The translations under genes were made by a program, and so were the position numbers. From Bacillus pseudomycoides (lineage in GTDB: Bacteria; Bacillota; Bacilli; Bacillales; Bacillaceae_G): DNA of 64,000 nucleotides. The stretch spans positions 248,001 to 312,000 of the forward strand of contig NZ_CP064266.1 of NCBI RefSeq assembly GCF_022811845.1. The letters are read 5' to 3'. Below are positions 1-9,088 of this stretch, piece by piece; positions within the stretch are counted from its first letter, which is position 1, and each line of letters begins with the position of its first letter. The notes under the pieces are model-generated. The model saw nothing but the letters and a program-made list of their open reading frames with translations. It had not been told where the DNA came from and did not search any database.

Positions 1-824
1 TCGGCAAACTGTTTCACCTTTTCTGCAAGTGACGTTGGCGACTCATGATAATGCCCATCCTCGTCCGGAAGACCAGCGTTTGGATAACATGAAATATAAC
101 ACTCCGATAAATCAGAAAGAGAACGAATATGTTCACGCATAAATTCTGGTCCTGTCGCACAATTTAATCCGACAGATAATGGTTTCATATGTTCAACCGA
201 TAAATAAAAAGCCTCAATCGTTTGCCCTGCTAACGTTGTCCCCATCGGTTCAATAGTTCCTGAAATCATAAGCGGAACCGTATGATTCGCTTCTATAAAT
301 GCTTGCTGAATTCCTAAATACGCTGCTTTCACATTACGCATATCTTGGCTCGTCTCTACAAGCAATACATCAACGCCGCCCCGCAATAACCCCCTCGCTT
401 GCCTAGCGTATGCCTCAATTAATCCTTCGAAAGTTACACCACCAGTTACACTAATTGCTTTTGTCGTCGGTCCCATCGCGCCGGCTACATATACTTCTTT
501 ACCACTCTCACTTACAGCTTGTTTCGCTAAACATGCAGCTCTTTCATTCAGCTCTTCATCTAAATGAGATAACTCGTAATCATGTAATACAATATTCGTG
601 GCACCAAACGTATTTGTTTCGATAATATCCGCACCTGCTTTAATATAAGCTTTATGGATATCTAAAATAACATCTGGTCTTGTTTTTACTAAGTATTCAT
701 TACACCCTTCATATTCTTCGCCGCCAAAATCTTGTGCAGTTAAATCCGCTTGCTGAATCATTGTTCCCATCGCACCATCTAATATTAAAATATCATGTTG
801 TAATCTCTCTTCTATCGATCTCAT
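1..824 (-). CDS. metH: Cobalamin-dependent methionine synthase MetH, N-terminal part (cut by window edge)
   Basis: This transfers a methyl group from 5-methyl-THF through cobalamin to homocysteine, the last step of methionine synthesis. Only about the first 274 residues are in the window. They form the homocysteine-binding TIM barrel, starting MRSIEERLQHDILILDGAMG and carrying a GLNCATGPE segment near residue 222 that supplies a zinc-ligand Cys. The folate, cobalamin and activation domains must lie beyond base 1. The ATG overlaps the stop of the upstream yitJ-like gene by one base (TGATG), so the two are translationally coupled and share the S-box leader. The same fold begins the upstream gene, but the order of genes and the full-length domain run-off favour MetH here. 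The call would be wrong only if the protein stopped just outside the window. Confidence 0.9.
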   Translation of the reverse strand, partial: MRSIEERLQHDILILDGAMGTMIQQADLTAQDFGGEEYEGCNEYLVKTRPDVILDIHKAYIKAGADIIETNTFGATNIVLHDYELSHLDEELNERAACLAKQAVSESGKEVYVAGAMGPTTKAISVTGGVTFEGLIEAYARQARGLLRGGVDVLLVETSQDMRNVKAAYLGIQQAFIEANHTVPLMISGTIEPMGTTLAGQTIEAFYLSVEHMKPLSVGLNCATGPEFMREHIRSLSDLSECYISCYPNAGLPDEDGHYHESPTSLAEKVKQFA

Positions 825-2656
825 CAATTGATTCCTTCTTTCACTTCTTGCTTTTCTTTCACATACTTAACGAGATTTTCTGTAATTTCATATTTCAAAA
901 ACGGTGTAATAAGATAAATACCGTTAAAGTATTTCATCGCAGCGTCAATTAATTCTTGTGAAATACGAATTCCTTCTTCAACTGCTGACTCCTGTGTTTC
1001 ATGTCCACCCATTCTCTGTCTTACTTCCTCAGGCAATGTAATGCCTGGTACTTCAAAATGAAGAAAATCAGCATTACGCTTACTTACTAAAGGCATAATT
1101 CCAATAAAAACGGGCTGTTCTAAGTGCTTTGTTGCCTCATATACTTCTTCAATTAAGTCCACATCGTAAATGGGTTGTGTCAAAAAATACTCTGCACCTG
1201 CCGCAACTTTTCGTTCCATTCGCTTCACCGCTGCTTTTAAGTGTCTCACATGTGGATTAAAAGCTCCTCCAACAGAAAATCTCGTCGCAGAGCCAATTGT
1301 TTTCCCTAAAATAGAACGTCCTTCATTCATTTCTTTAATCATTTTAATTAATTCGATAGAAGACAAATCATAGACAGAAGTTGCCCCTGGAAAATCACCA
1401 ACACGAGCTGGATCACCTGTTAAAGCTAACACTTCTTCCATTCCTAAAGCCGATAAACCAAGTAAATGAGATTGTAAGCCAATCACATTATGATCACGGC
1501 ACGTTAAATGCGTTAGCACTGGAATATCATGCTTCGTTAACAATGCTCCCATTGCCATATTTGAAATGCGCGGGGATGCTAACGAGTTATCTGCTAACGT
1601 AATCGCATCTGCTCCCGCTCTTTTCAATGCCCTTGCACCTTCAAAAAAGCGCTGCGTATCCAATGTTTTTGGTGGATCTAGTTCAACAACAACTGTTGTT
1701 TGTTTCTTCGCTTTTTCTGCAAGAGTAACGTGGGTACTAGCTCTTTTGGTTTGCATATGAACTACTTGTTGTCTTTGAACAATTTGTTTTTCTGTAACAG
1801 GCGTTACATTCGCAATTGCACGCTTCATCCTTTCAATATGTGCTGGCGTTGTACCACAACACCCCCCTAGCAAACGAATACCTTGCTCAATAAATTTCGG
1901 TGTCATCTCTTCAAAATAAGCAGGGCTTCCTTCATATACGTAACGTCCTTCTACATAGTTCGGAAGGCCTGCATTTGGATAAGCCGACAAATAGCCGCTT
2001 TTCGGAATCGATATCATTTTGAGAGCTTCCGTCATATGAAGAGGCCCTAACTGACAGTTTAAACCGACTACATTTGCACCATAATCTAAAAGCTGTGTTA
2101 ATATTTCATTTACATCATTGCCATTTTGTGTTGTGCCTGCTTCATGAAGCGCTAGCTGTGCAATAATTGGTATATCCGTTTGCTTCCTTAGCACTTTCAC
2201 TGCATGTAGTAATTCAAATTCATCGTAAAAAGTTTCAAGTAATAGCCCATCTACACGTTCTTCTATTAATGCCCCAGCTTGCTCAAGCAACATAAATTCC
2301 CGTTCCATATCAGTCGTTGTGACCGCGCCGATATGTTTCATCCCACCAATTGTACCTAAAATAGCATTCTTATCTGTCACGGATGCTTTCGCCAGTTTTA
2401 CCGCCGCTCTATTAATTTGAACAACCTGATTTTCTAGGCCATATGCACGTAATTTTGCTTCATTTGCGCCATACGTATTTGTTTGAATCACATCCGCACC
2501 AGCAGCTACATATTGTTTATGAATAGATATAATTAAATCTGGATCTGATAGATTTAATTCTTCAAAACTACTTTGCAAACCATGGGAATGTAATAACGTA
2601 CCAATTGCGCCATCACCGATAACAATTCCTTTTGATAATAAATCTAGAATTTTCAC
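824..2656 (-). CDS. yitJ: Bifunctional homocysteine S-methyltransferase / 5,10-methylene-THF reductase (YitJ type)
   Basis: 610 aa with two domains. Residues about 1-285 form a homocysteine S-methyltransferase barrel with zinc ligands C201 (GLNCQLGP) and C266/C267 (LLGGCCGTTPAHI). Residues about 320-600 form a MetF-type methylenetetrahydrofolate reductase (VVELDPPKTLDTQRFF at its start, LALTGDPARVGDFPGA in the core). The reductase half makes 5-methyl-THF, which the next gene, metH, consumes. The N-terminal half can donate a methyl group to homocysteine from another donor. It is the first gene after an S-box riboswitch and so is expected to be expressed when SAM is low. The length is normal for the family and no active-site loss was seen. 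Confidence 0.93.
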   Translation of the reverse strand: MKILDLLSKGIVIGDGAIGTLLHSHGLQSSFEELNLSDPDLIISIHKQYVAAGADVIQTNTYGANEAKLRAYGLENQVVQINRAAVKLAKASVTDKNAILGTIGGMKHIGAVTTTDMEREFMLLEQAGALIEERVDGLLLETFYDEFELLHAVKVLRKQTDIPIIAQLALHEAGTTQNGNDVNEILTQLLDYGANVVGLNCQLGPLHMTEALKMISIPKSGYLSAYPNAGLPNYVEGRYVYEGSPAYFEEMTPKFIEQGIRLLGGCCGTTPAHIERMKRAIANVTPVTEKQIVQRQQVVHMQTKRASTHVTLAEKAKKQTTVVVELDPPKTLDTQRFFEGARALKRAGADAITLADNSLASPRISNMAMGALLTKHDIPVLTHLTCRDHNVIGLQSHLLGLSALGMEEVLALTGDPARVGDFPGATSVYDLSSIELIKMIKEMNEGRSILGKTIGSATRFSVGGAFNPHVRHLKAAVKRMERKVAAGAEYFLTQPIYDVDLIEEVYEATKHLEQPVFIGIMPLVSKRNADFLHFEVPGITLPEEVRQRMGGHETQESAVEEGIRISQELIDAAMKYFNGIYLITPFLKYEITENLVKYVKEKQEVKEGIN

Positions 2657-2681
2657 TTGTCTCCCTCGTTTCTATCAATAT

Positions 2682-2837
2682 AAAAAACCCCTCTTCACCT
2701 TGAAGAGGGGGACATCATCAATCCTCCTCTTATCATGCAAAACAAATTGTTTTGCAGGTATTAGCACCGTTTCAAACATTTCGTTTGAAGGTTGCCGGGT
2801 TTCACAGGGCCAGTCCCTCCACCACTCTCAATAAGAG
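2682..2837 (-). promoter_or_regulatory. SAM-I (S-box) riboswitch with intrinsic terminator, upstream of yitJ-metH
   Basis: Read on the minus strand, P1 pairs CTCTTAT (2831-2837) with ATAAGAG (2727-2733). Between the arms are the conserved S-box blocks: GAGGGACTGGCCC, then GAAACCCGGCAACC, then GGTGCTAATACCTGC. The expression platform is a terminator hairpin (CCCTCTTC / GAAGAGGG) followed by six T at 2682-2711. The 3' side of P1 (AAGAGGAGG) can instead pair with the 5' arm of the terminator, which gives the antiterminator. SAM binding should stabilise P1 and switch off yitJ and metH. Confidence 0.95.
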
Positions 2838-3039
2838 TTTGTCTTTATTATTCATCTATTTTTTAAAAGGAAATACGTGTACCTTTTAACAATCTTTGTT
2901 AATTTTCTCATAAACTTAGCATGGGATAGAATTAAAGTCAATAGGATTAGTGTGAAAATAAAAATTATTTAAAATAAAGTTGCAATTCAATTATCTTTTA
3001 TTGTAAAGTTAAAATCATAATAAAATTTCATACAAACTA

Positions 3040-3199
3040 TTCTTATCTAGAGAGGTAGAGGGACTGGCCCTATGACACCTCAGCAACCATTAACACGTTC
3101 GTTAATAAGGTGCTAATTCCAGCAAATTGTGAAAAGATTTGACAGATAAGAAGAAGACTATATTCGCATGAAAGCCTTCTTCTTAGAAGGCTTTTTTTA
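3040..3199 (+). promoter_or_regulatory. SAM-I (S-box) riboswitch with intrinsic terminator, upstream of metI-metC
   Basis: P1 pairs TTCTTATCT (3040-3048) with AGATAAGAA (3144-3152). Conserved blocks follow in order: GAGGGACTGGCCCTATGA, CACCTCAGCAACC, AAGGTGCTAATTCCAGC. A terminator hairpin AAGCCTTCT / AGAAGGCTT with a seven-T tail lies at 3171-3199. AAGAAGAAG after P1 can pair with the CCTTCTTCTT arm as antiterminator. The metI Shine-Dalgarno follows at about 3208-3213. The ~200 bp between this element and the opposite S-box holds both divergent promoters. Confidence 0.95.
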
Positions 3200-3221
3200 T
3201 TTTTTAAAGGAGGAATTTCAC

Positions 3222-4334
3222 ATGTCAACAATCGAAACAAAACTAGTTCAAATCGGAAATCGAAGCGAAACTACAACAGGAACGGTTAATCCCCCTGTTT
3301 ACTTTTCAACAGCTTATCGTCATGAAGGAATCGGAAAATCAACAGGGTTTGACTATTCACGAACAGGAAACCCAACACGTGGTCTTTTAGAACACGCAAT
3401 TGCTGATTTAGAAGAAGGCGAACAAGGGTATGCCTGTAGTTCGGGAATGGCAGCGGTTCTTCTTGTTCTTTCTTTATTCCGGTCTGGAGATGAACTTATC
3501 GTATCAGAAGACTTATACGGCGGAACTTATCGTTTATTTTCAGAACATGAAACAAAGTGGAATGTTCGATGTAGATACGTAGATACACAATCTATAAAAC
3601 AAATAGAACAAGCTATTACTTCTCAAACAAAAGCCATTTTTATAGAAACACCCACCAATCCATTAATGCAAGTTACTGATATTACAGCTGTCGCAACTAT
3701 TGCAAAACGACATGGAGTCCTTCTTATTGTAGATAATACTTTCTACACTCCTTATATACAACAACCATTAACAGAAGGAGCAGATATTGTACTTCATAGC
3801 GCCACAAAATATTTAGGTGGTCATAACGATGTATTAAGCGGACTCGTCGTTGCAAAAGGTCAAGCGCTTTGCGAAGAACTTGCCCACTATCATAACGCTT
3901 CTGGTGCTGTACTAAGCCCATTTGATTCATGGTTATTAATTCGAGGTATGAAAACATTAGCTCTTCGTATGAAACAACATGAAGAAAATGCAAAGAAAAT
4001 CGTTTCTTATTTAAACGAAGAAAACGGTGTAACAGATATTTTTTATCCAGGAAGGGGCGGCATGATTTCATTTCGTCTTCGCGATGAAAAATGGATAAAC
4101 CCTTTCTTACAATCTTTATCGTTAATTACTTTTGCAGAAAGCCTTGGCGGAGTTGAAAGTTTAATGACCTATCCAGCAACACAAACACATGCAGATATCC
4201 CAGAAGATGTGCGTACAGCACGCGGCGTATGTAATCGCCTCCTTCGTTTCTCCGTAGGCATTGAAAACGGTGAAGATTTAATTCAAGACTTAAAGCAAGC
4301 TATTAAACATGTAAAAGAAGGTGTAAGAATATGA
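3222..4334 (+). CDS. metI: Cystathionine gamma-synthase / O-acetylhomoserine thiolyase
   Basis: 370-aa PLP enzyme of the Cys/Met metabolism family. It joins an activated homoserine ester with cysteine (or sulfide) to give cystathionine (or homocysteine). The PLP lysine is K196 in SATKYLGGHND, and the substrate/PLP contacts YSRTGNPTR (45-53) and ETPTNPL (142-148) are intact. I chose the ATG after TAAAGGAGGAATTTCAC. An in-frame ATG at 3168 lies inside the riboswitch terminator and has no ribosome site. The stop overlaps the metC ATG (ATGA), so the two genes form a coupled operon under S-box control. Confidence 0.93.
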   Translation: MSTIETKLVQIGNRSETTTGTVNPPVYFSTAYRHEGIGKSTGFDYSRTGNPTRGLLEHAIADLEEGEQGYACSSGMAAVLLVLSLFRSGDELIVSEDLYGGTYRLFSEHETKWNVRCRYVDTQSIKQIEQAITSQTKAIFIETPTNPLMQVTDITAVATIAKRHGVLLIVDNTFYTPYIQQPLTEGADIVLHSATKYLGGHNDVLSGLVVAKGQALCEELAHYHNASGAVLSPFDSWLLIRGMKTLALRMKQHEENAKKIVSYLNEENGVTDIFYPGRGGMISFRLRDEKWINPFLQSLSLITFAESLGGVESLMTYPATQTHADIPEDVRTARGVCNRLLRFSVGIENGEDLIQDLKQAIKHVKEGVRI

Positions 4335-5494
4335 GTTATTCAATAGATACACTCTTACTTCATAACCAATATAAACATGATTCCCAAACAGGCGCTGTTA
4401 ACGTTCCGATCTATAATACATCAACATTCCATCAATTTGATGTAGATACCTTTGGAAAATACGACTATAGCCGCTCCGGGAATCCAACACGTGAAGCACT
4501 TGAAGATATCATCGCTTTATTAGAAGGGGGAACAAAAGGATTTGCCTTTGCATCTGGAATTGCAGCGATTTCTACTGCCTTCCTCCTTCTCTCACAAGGC
4601 GATCATGTTCTCATTTCAGAAGATGTATATGGGGGAACGTATCGGATTGTAACAGAAGTTCTGTCTCGTTATGGTGTTTCACATACATTCGTTGACATGA
4701 CAAATTTAGAGGAAGTAAAACAAAGCATTAGACCAAATACAAAAGTTTTTTACGTTGAAACACCATCCAATCCATTGTTAAAAGTAACCGACATTCGTGC
4801 TGTTTGCGAATTAGCAAAATCCGCCGGCGCACTTACATTTGTTGACAACACATTTTTAACACCATTATTCCAAAAACCACTTGAACTCGGAGCGGATGTT
4901 GTCCTTCATAGCGCGACAAAATTCATTGCTGGTCACAGTGATGTTACAGCTGGATTAGCGGTTGTGAAAGATGAGGAACTCGCTCAAAAACTTGGTTTCT
5001 TGCAAAATGCATTTGGCGCTATATTAGGCCCACAAGATTGTTCTCTCGTTCTTCGCGGCCTAAAAACATTACACGTACGTCTCGAACACTCAGCAAGAAA
5101 CGCAGATAAAATTGCTCATTTTTTGCAGAAAAATCCAAAAATTCGAAATGTGTATTATCCTGGATTACAATCACACCTCGGCTATCACATACAACAAACA
5201 CAAACCCAATCTGCCGGCGCTGTTTTATCTTTCACACTGCAATCTGAAGATGCTTTGCGACAATTTTTATCTCAAGTTAAACTTCCTGTCTTTGCAGTAA
5301 GTTTAGGAGCTGTGGAATCCATCCTTTCTTACCCTGCAAAAATGTCACATGCCGCATTATCACAAGAAGCACGTGATGAAAGGGGTATTTCTAATTCATT
5401 GCTCCGTTTATCAGTTGGCCTTGAAAATGTAGATGATTTAATTGCTGATTTTGAAAATGCACTTTCTTATGTCGAAGAACCTGTGAATGCATAA
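4331..5494 (+). CDS. metC: Cystathionine beta-lyase
   Basis: 387 aa. It cleaves cystathionine to homocysteine, pyruvate and ammonia, following MetI in transsulfuration. It belongs to the same PLP family as MetI, with lysine K197 in SATKFIAGHSDV, YSRSGNPTR at 46-54 and ETPSNPL at 143-149. Assignment of gamma-synthase versus beta-lyase rests on the conserved metI-metC order in Bacillus and overall similarity, because the family is hard to split by motif. It overlaps metI by four bases and is followed by a strong bidirectional terminator. Confidence 0.9.
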   Translation: MSYSIDTLLLHNQYKHDSQTGAVNVPIYNTSTFHQFDVDTFGKYDYSRSGNPTREALEDIIALLEGGTKGFAFASGIAAISTAFLLLSQGDHVLISEDVYGGTYRIVTEVLSRYGVSHTFVDMTNLEEVKQSIRPNTKVFYVETPSNPLLKVTDIRAVCELAKSAGALTFVDNTFLTPLFQKPLELGADVVLHSATKFIAGHSDVTAGLAVVKDEELAQKLGFLQNAFGAILGPQDCSLVLRGLKTLHVRLEHSARNADKIAHFLQKNPKIRNVYYPGLQSHLGYHIQQTQTQSAGAVLSFTLQSEDALRQFLSQVKLPVFAVSLGAVESILSYPAKMSHAALSQEARDERGISNSLLRLSVGLENVDDLIADFENALSYVEEPVNA

Positions 5495-5513
5495 TGATCA
5501 TCTTAAATAAAAT

Positions 5514-5549
5514 ATAAAAAGAACCTAATTTTTTTTAGGTTCTTTTTAT
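5514..5549. terminator. Bidirectional terminator between metC and the MBL hydrolase
   Basis: A perfect 15-bp inverted repeat (ATAAAAAGAACCTAA / TTAGGTTCTTTTTAT) around a six-base T loop. It gives a U-rich tail on both strands and serves the convergent metC and the gene ending at 5546. Confidence 0.9.
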
Positions 5550-6391
5550 ATTTCCATTTGCATCGTGTCATGCGCAAACATAATATCGAGTCCATTTTTC
5601 TGAAGATCCATTGCGATTCCATGTAGTTCATCATGACCAAGATTATCAACTTCTTCAATATGCGTAATGATTGTTTTCTTTGCTCTTAGCTTTTTCACAA
5701 CTTCTAAAGTTTCTTCAAACGTCGCTTCTCGCATCCTTTCAATGTACGCACGTTCGAGCAACCGCTCTTTTGTTTTCCAACTAAATTCAACCATCCCCAT
5801 TGGCAATATTGCTAAATCTAAATTTCCAATTAAATGTGCCGGTGGTTCCCATTTATATAGTTCATCAGGTGCAATTAGTACTTTCTTTTCATTTTCTTCT
5901 AATAGGAATGCATATACATATTCTTCATGTAAACGAAATGGAGTAACTCTAATATTATTCTTAATAAAAGAATGCCCATCTTGCAAAACCTGAAGATCTA
6001 TCCATCCTTGTTGATGTATAAATTGTAAATGATCCCATGAACCTAAAAATTGTTTCATATCCTTAGCTACTTGTTCTGGTAAATAAACGGTTGTTTTCCA
6101 ATTTTTATTTGTTTCAAAAGCCATTGTTTCCCAAATTCCTCTCCCCATCGTATGATCAGGATGCCAATGTGAATAAATTCCTACTTCCACTCTGTGAATA
6201 TGAGCGCGTTCTAGTTGCAGACGTATTTCCTCTGGCGTGTCAATCAATAGACTAAGATCATGAATAAACACACTCGGTCCCATTCGGCTATACGGGACAC
6301 CTTTTTCACGAGCTTCTTTACACACTTTACTATCGCTTCCCGGTCTTGGAATTGGAATAGCTCCACCTGTTCCTAAAAATTCAATCTTCAT
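5546..6391 (-). CDS. MBL-fold metallo-hydrolase, PhnP-like
   Basis: 281 aa. The metallo-beta-lactamase signature HWHPDH is at 75-80, and the PhnP-like start MKIEFLGTGGAIPIPRPG carries the variable loop typical of phosphodiesterase-like members. A later TIITHIEE may supply another metal ligand. It is probably a zinc- or manganese-dependent hydrolase of a small phosphodiester or related substrate; the substrate cannot be read from sequence. The start was moved six codons inside the longest frame, to the ATG after AGAGGGGATAAC. It is single-gene and convergent with metC. Confidence 0.75.
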   Translation of the reverse strand: MKIEFLGTGGAIPIPRPGSDSKVCKEAREKGVPYSRMGPSVFIHDLSLLIDTPEEIRLQLERAHIHRVEVGIYSHWHPDHTMGRGIWETMAFETNKNWKTTVYLPEQVAKDMKQFLGSWDHLQFIHQQGWIDLQVLQDGHSFIKNNIRVTPFRLHEEYVYAFLLEENEKKVLIAPDELYKWEPPAHLIGNLDLAILPMGMVEFSWKTKERLLERAYIERMREATFEETLEVVKKLRAKKTIITHIEEVDNLGHDELHGIAMDLQKNGLDIMFAHDTMQMEI

Positions 6392-6729
6392 GTTATCCCC
6401 TCTTTCCATCCAAAATCTCTATTCCCTATAAGGGTACAAAATCCCTTTTTCTTATTATTTTAAAAATTTTGTATATTCATTTGAAAGAACAAAAAATTCA
6501 TGATAAAATCGTGTTATAAATGTATCTGCATCTTCAAACATATTGTGATTTTTATCAAAAAACATCTTGTTACAAAACGTACAAATTTTGCAAAGTTATT
6601 TACATCATGTTCTCTTTTCTTACAATTTCTTTACTTTAGAACATTTTTTCTGCAACAACTATTTTCTTTTCTTTAGATTTTTGGTATGTATAGTATGGGT
6701 ATAATAGCTCGCATGGAGGTGGAGAAAAC
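6392..6729. other. Intergenic region with divergent promoters
   Basis: 338 AT-rich bases without a gene. It holds the leader of the MBL gene (left) and of the ArsR gene (right). A TATAAT about 25 bases before the ArsR ribosome site is a plausible -10, but no good -35 is seen. No structured RNA was recognised. Confidence 0.5.
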
Positions 6730-7020
6730 ATGTTAGAAACCTTTCAAAAGGAATTAGAACTATACGAAAATAATGCAGAATTATTGAAAGTTCTTGCTCA
6801 TCCTGTTCGTTTATGTATTGTAAAAGGATTAATCGAACGTGGTCCAAGCAATGTTTCGACAATGTACACAGGCTTAAATATGCCACAATCCACAATTTCA
6901 CAACATTTAGCGAAATTAAAAAGCGCTAAAATCGTTTCTAGTGAAAGAAAAGGATTAGAAATTTACTACAAAGTAGAAAATGAAACAATTATCCAACTTG
7001 TTCGTGTATTACTAGGTTAG
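6730..7020 (+). CDS. ArsR/SmtB-family transcriptional regulator, PagR-like
   Basis: 96-aa winged-helix protein: ELLKVLAHPVRLCIVKGL (helices 1-2), MPQSTISQHLAKLKSAKIV (recognition helix) and a GLEIYYKVEN wing. From memory of that family, the pattern NAELLK.LAHPVRL..QSTISQHL..GLEIYY closely resembles PagR, the plasmid regulator of B. anthracis toxin and S-layer genes. The metal-binding Cys/His set of classical ArsR (CVC) is absent, so metal sensing is not indicated. The start is set by GGAGGTGGAGAAAAC. No co-transcribed target is adjacent; the gene is isolated between two terminator-bounded minus-strand genes. Confidence 0.85.
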   Translation: MLETFQKELELYENNAELLKVLAHPVRLCIVKGLIERGPSNVSTMYTGLNMPQSTISQHLAKLKSAKIVSSERKGLEIYYKVENETIIQLVRVLLG

Positions 7021-7128
7021 GGGTAATCCACAAAAAAGGGCGTATTCTATATTTTCTATCTCATATCTTTAATATAAATATATATCATGAGAGAAAATAT
7101 ACAATACTACATATCCTAAAGTCGTATC

Positions 7129-7168
7129 AAAAAACAAGACGCAGAACCATTCTGTGTCTTGTTTTTTT
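7129..7168. terminator. Bidirectional terminator between the ArsR gene and the MidA-family gene
   Basis: Inverted repeat ACAAGACGCAGAA / TTCTGTGTCTTGT with A6 before and T7 after, so it works on both strands between two converging genes. Confidence 0.88.
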
Positions 7169-8281
7169 CTATATATGTAAATACTGCTTCAAATCAAAAT
7201 GTGACATTCCTTTTTTTTGTACAACAACATCAAAAGCATCGCTCATCCCCCCATGTAAGATCATAGAACGAATCGCCCTGTTTTGTTTCTGTTTCACAGA
7301 AAAAGGATCGGAATCTTGATGACTAGCAAGTTGTTCTAATATACCTGCCGCAAGTAAAAACTCCCTTTGCTTTGTATGCCACACTGTGTGTAGAGCATTC
7401 TCTTTTCCTATTTCTTTGAATTCATCCCAATGAATATGTGCTGTTATATCCATTTCACCTGGATACTTCAGAGGATTTCGAATGAGCCTATGGTTATAAT
7501 AACCTCTTAGACTTCCTTCACGGTGTGCCGGATGCATCCACTCCGCCTTTGTATACCCATAATCAACCGTGATGAATAATCCTTCTTTGAGCCATCTAGC
7601 AACTTCTTGCATATATGTTTCCATTGCTAGCGGCACTTCAAATCGTTGTCCTTCAGAAAGTTCAATACGATGTCTTTGAAGGTAACTCTTTATTCTTTCT
7701 TCTATCGGCCTTAATACTTCCCCAAGCTTTCCTTCATCTGTATACGTAATCCGTACTTCATACAAATGACCATCTCGTTTCTCAATCACTTTAACAGGAA
7801 ATGCATCAAACAATTCATTTGAAAAAACAATTCCTGTAAAAGACTTACCTAACTCCTCATAGGATTTGTACTGCGAAACATTTTGAAAGAAATCAAGCTG
7901 ATGTTTTTGTAATTTTCTATGGAAAGGACTCACTTCAATAATAGAATACTGTAAATTTGTAAAAGTCTCCGGGGAGAACTGTTGCCATTCTTGCAAAACA
8001 GCGTGAGCAAATCTTCCTGTTCCTCCGCCAATTTCACAAATACTTGGAGGGATTTTTTCATTTTCAACAAGGCGAATAAAAAAACGTGTGAATGTCTTTG
8101 CAAATACAGAAGAGATGTTGCTACTTGTAAAAAAGTCGCCATTCCTTCCGATCTTCTCACGTTCTTTCATATAGTATCCGCACTCCTCATCATATAGTGC
8201 AAGGTTTATATATGTGCTATATGAAATCGAAAAATCCATTTCTTTCTCCATCCATTTTCTTAAAACGAACTCCATCCCCAT
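7169..8281 (-). CDS. SAM-dependent methyltransferase, MidA/NDUFAF7 family
   Basis: 370 aa. The SAM-binding loop CEIGGGTGRFAHAVLQEW lies near residue 95, and FSNELFDAFPVKV is the family's second conserved block. In mitochondria, members methylate an arginine of complex I. The bacterial substrate is unknown, and since Bacillus has no complex I it must be different here. The start is the ATG after AAGGAG with short spacing; an alternative ATG two codons inside would improve the spacing. It sits eight bases downstream of the yqgX-type hydrolase and is probably co-transcribed with it. Confidence 0.8.
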   Translation of the reverse strand: MGMEFVLRKWMEKEMDFSISYSTYINLALYDEECGYYMKEREKIGRNGDFFTSSNISSVFAKTFTRFFIRLVENEKIPPSICEIGGGTGRFAHAVLQEWQQFSPETFTNLQYSIIEVSPFHRKLQKHQLDFFQNVSQYKSYEELGKSFTGIVFSNELFDAFPVKVIEKRDGHLYEVRITYTDEGKLGEVLRPIEERIKSYLQRHRIELSEGQRFEVPLAMETYMQEVARWLKEGLFITVDYGYTKAEWMHPAHREGSLRGYYNHRLIRNPLKYPGEMDITAHIHWDEFKEIGKENALHTVWHTKQREFLLAAGILEQLASHQDSDPFSVKQKQNRAIRSMILHGGMSDAFDVVVQKKGMSHFDLKQYLHI

Positions 8282-8289
8282 ATAGCTCC

Positions 8290-8919
8290 TTATTGTAAAA
8301 ATGGATTATTTTCTTTTTCGAAGCCAACATTTGTTTCTGGCCCATGTCCACATAATACTGCTGTTTCATTTGGCAGCATAAATAATTTTTCTTCAATACT
8401 TCCAATTAATTCTGTAAAACTTCCTCCTGGTAAATCTGTTCGACCAATACTCATTTGGAATAATACATCTCCTGAAAATACCGCATTTGCCTCTTTACAG
8501 TAATATGAGATACTACCTGGAGAATGTCCTGGTGTCTCAAACATTTCAAATGTAAAAGATCCAATTGTTAACATTCCTTCTCCTTCAATAATTTGATCAG
8601 CTGGTTTCGCTGTAATACTTCGATTCATCATAAAAATTTGTGAACCATTGACATTCTCATCACCTAGCCAATCCGCTTCCTCTTTATGTACATACACCGG
8701 GATATGAAAAGCATCTCTCACAGTATCAACGGCACCGATATGATCGAAATGAGCATGCGTTAATAAAACTGCTAGTGGTTTTAACTTTTCTTCTTGTAAA
8801 TACGTTACGAGCTTCTCTCCTTCACTACCTGGATCAAAAATAATACATTCTTTTTGATCATTGCTTAAAATATATGCATTTGTTTGTAATGGCCCTAATG
8901 GCATTTGTATCCATTTCAT
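8290..8919 (-). CDS. yqgX: MBL-fold hydrolase YqgX (glyoxalase II-like)
   Basis: 209 aa. The metal site THAHFDHIGAV (HxHxDH) is near residue 54, with GHSPGS and CGHGPET supplying later ligands. This is the compact glyoxalase-II-like subfamily and may hydrolyse a thioester such as S-lactoyl-bacillithiol. The substrate is inferred from the family and is not shown by the sequence. Position next to yqgW and glcK matches the B. subtilis yqg cluster. It is followed closely by the MidA-family gene. Confidence 0.85.
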   Translation of the reverse strand: MKWIQMPLGPLQTNAYILSNDQKECIIFDPGSEGEKLVTYLQEEKLKPLAVLLTHAHFDHIGAVDTVRDAFHIPVYVHKEEADWLGDENVNGSQIFMMNRSITAKPADQIIEGEGMLTIGSFTFEMFETPGHSPGSISYYCKEANAVFSGDVLFQMSIGRTDLPGGSFTELIGSIEEKLFMLPNETAVLCGHGPETNVGFEKENNPFLQ

Positions 8920-9088
8920 TTTTAAATCTCCTCCAGTTGTTAAACTTACTTTTATGATACAACATTTCTTTCCCTTAGGAAAAGAAACGATGCTATCTCG
9001 ACAATCATTTCTAAAACATGTACAATGAAAAAGAAGAAATATTGCAAAAACTCAAACGAAAGAATGAGAGAGCAGAGGGGGATCATAT

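Noticed and set aside
2716..2733. AGGAGG on the minus strand as a ribosome site for a leader peptide
   Set aside because: It is the 3' side of the S-box P1 and antiterminator, with no start codon at proper spacing.
3168..3221. Longer metI start
   Set aside because: Those 18 codons are the riboswitch terminator; the Shine-Dalgarno is 3' of them.
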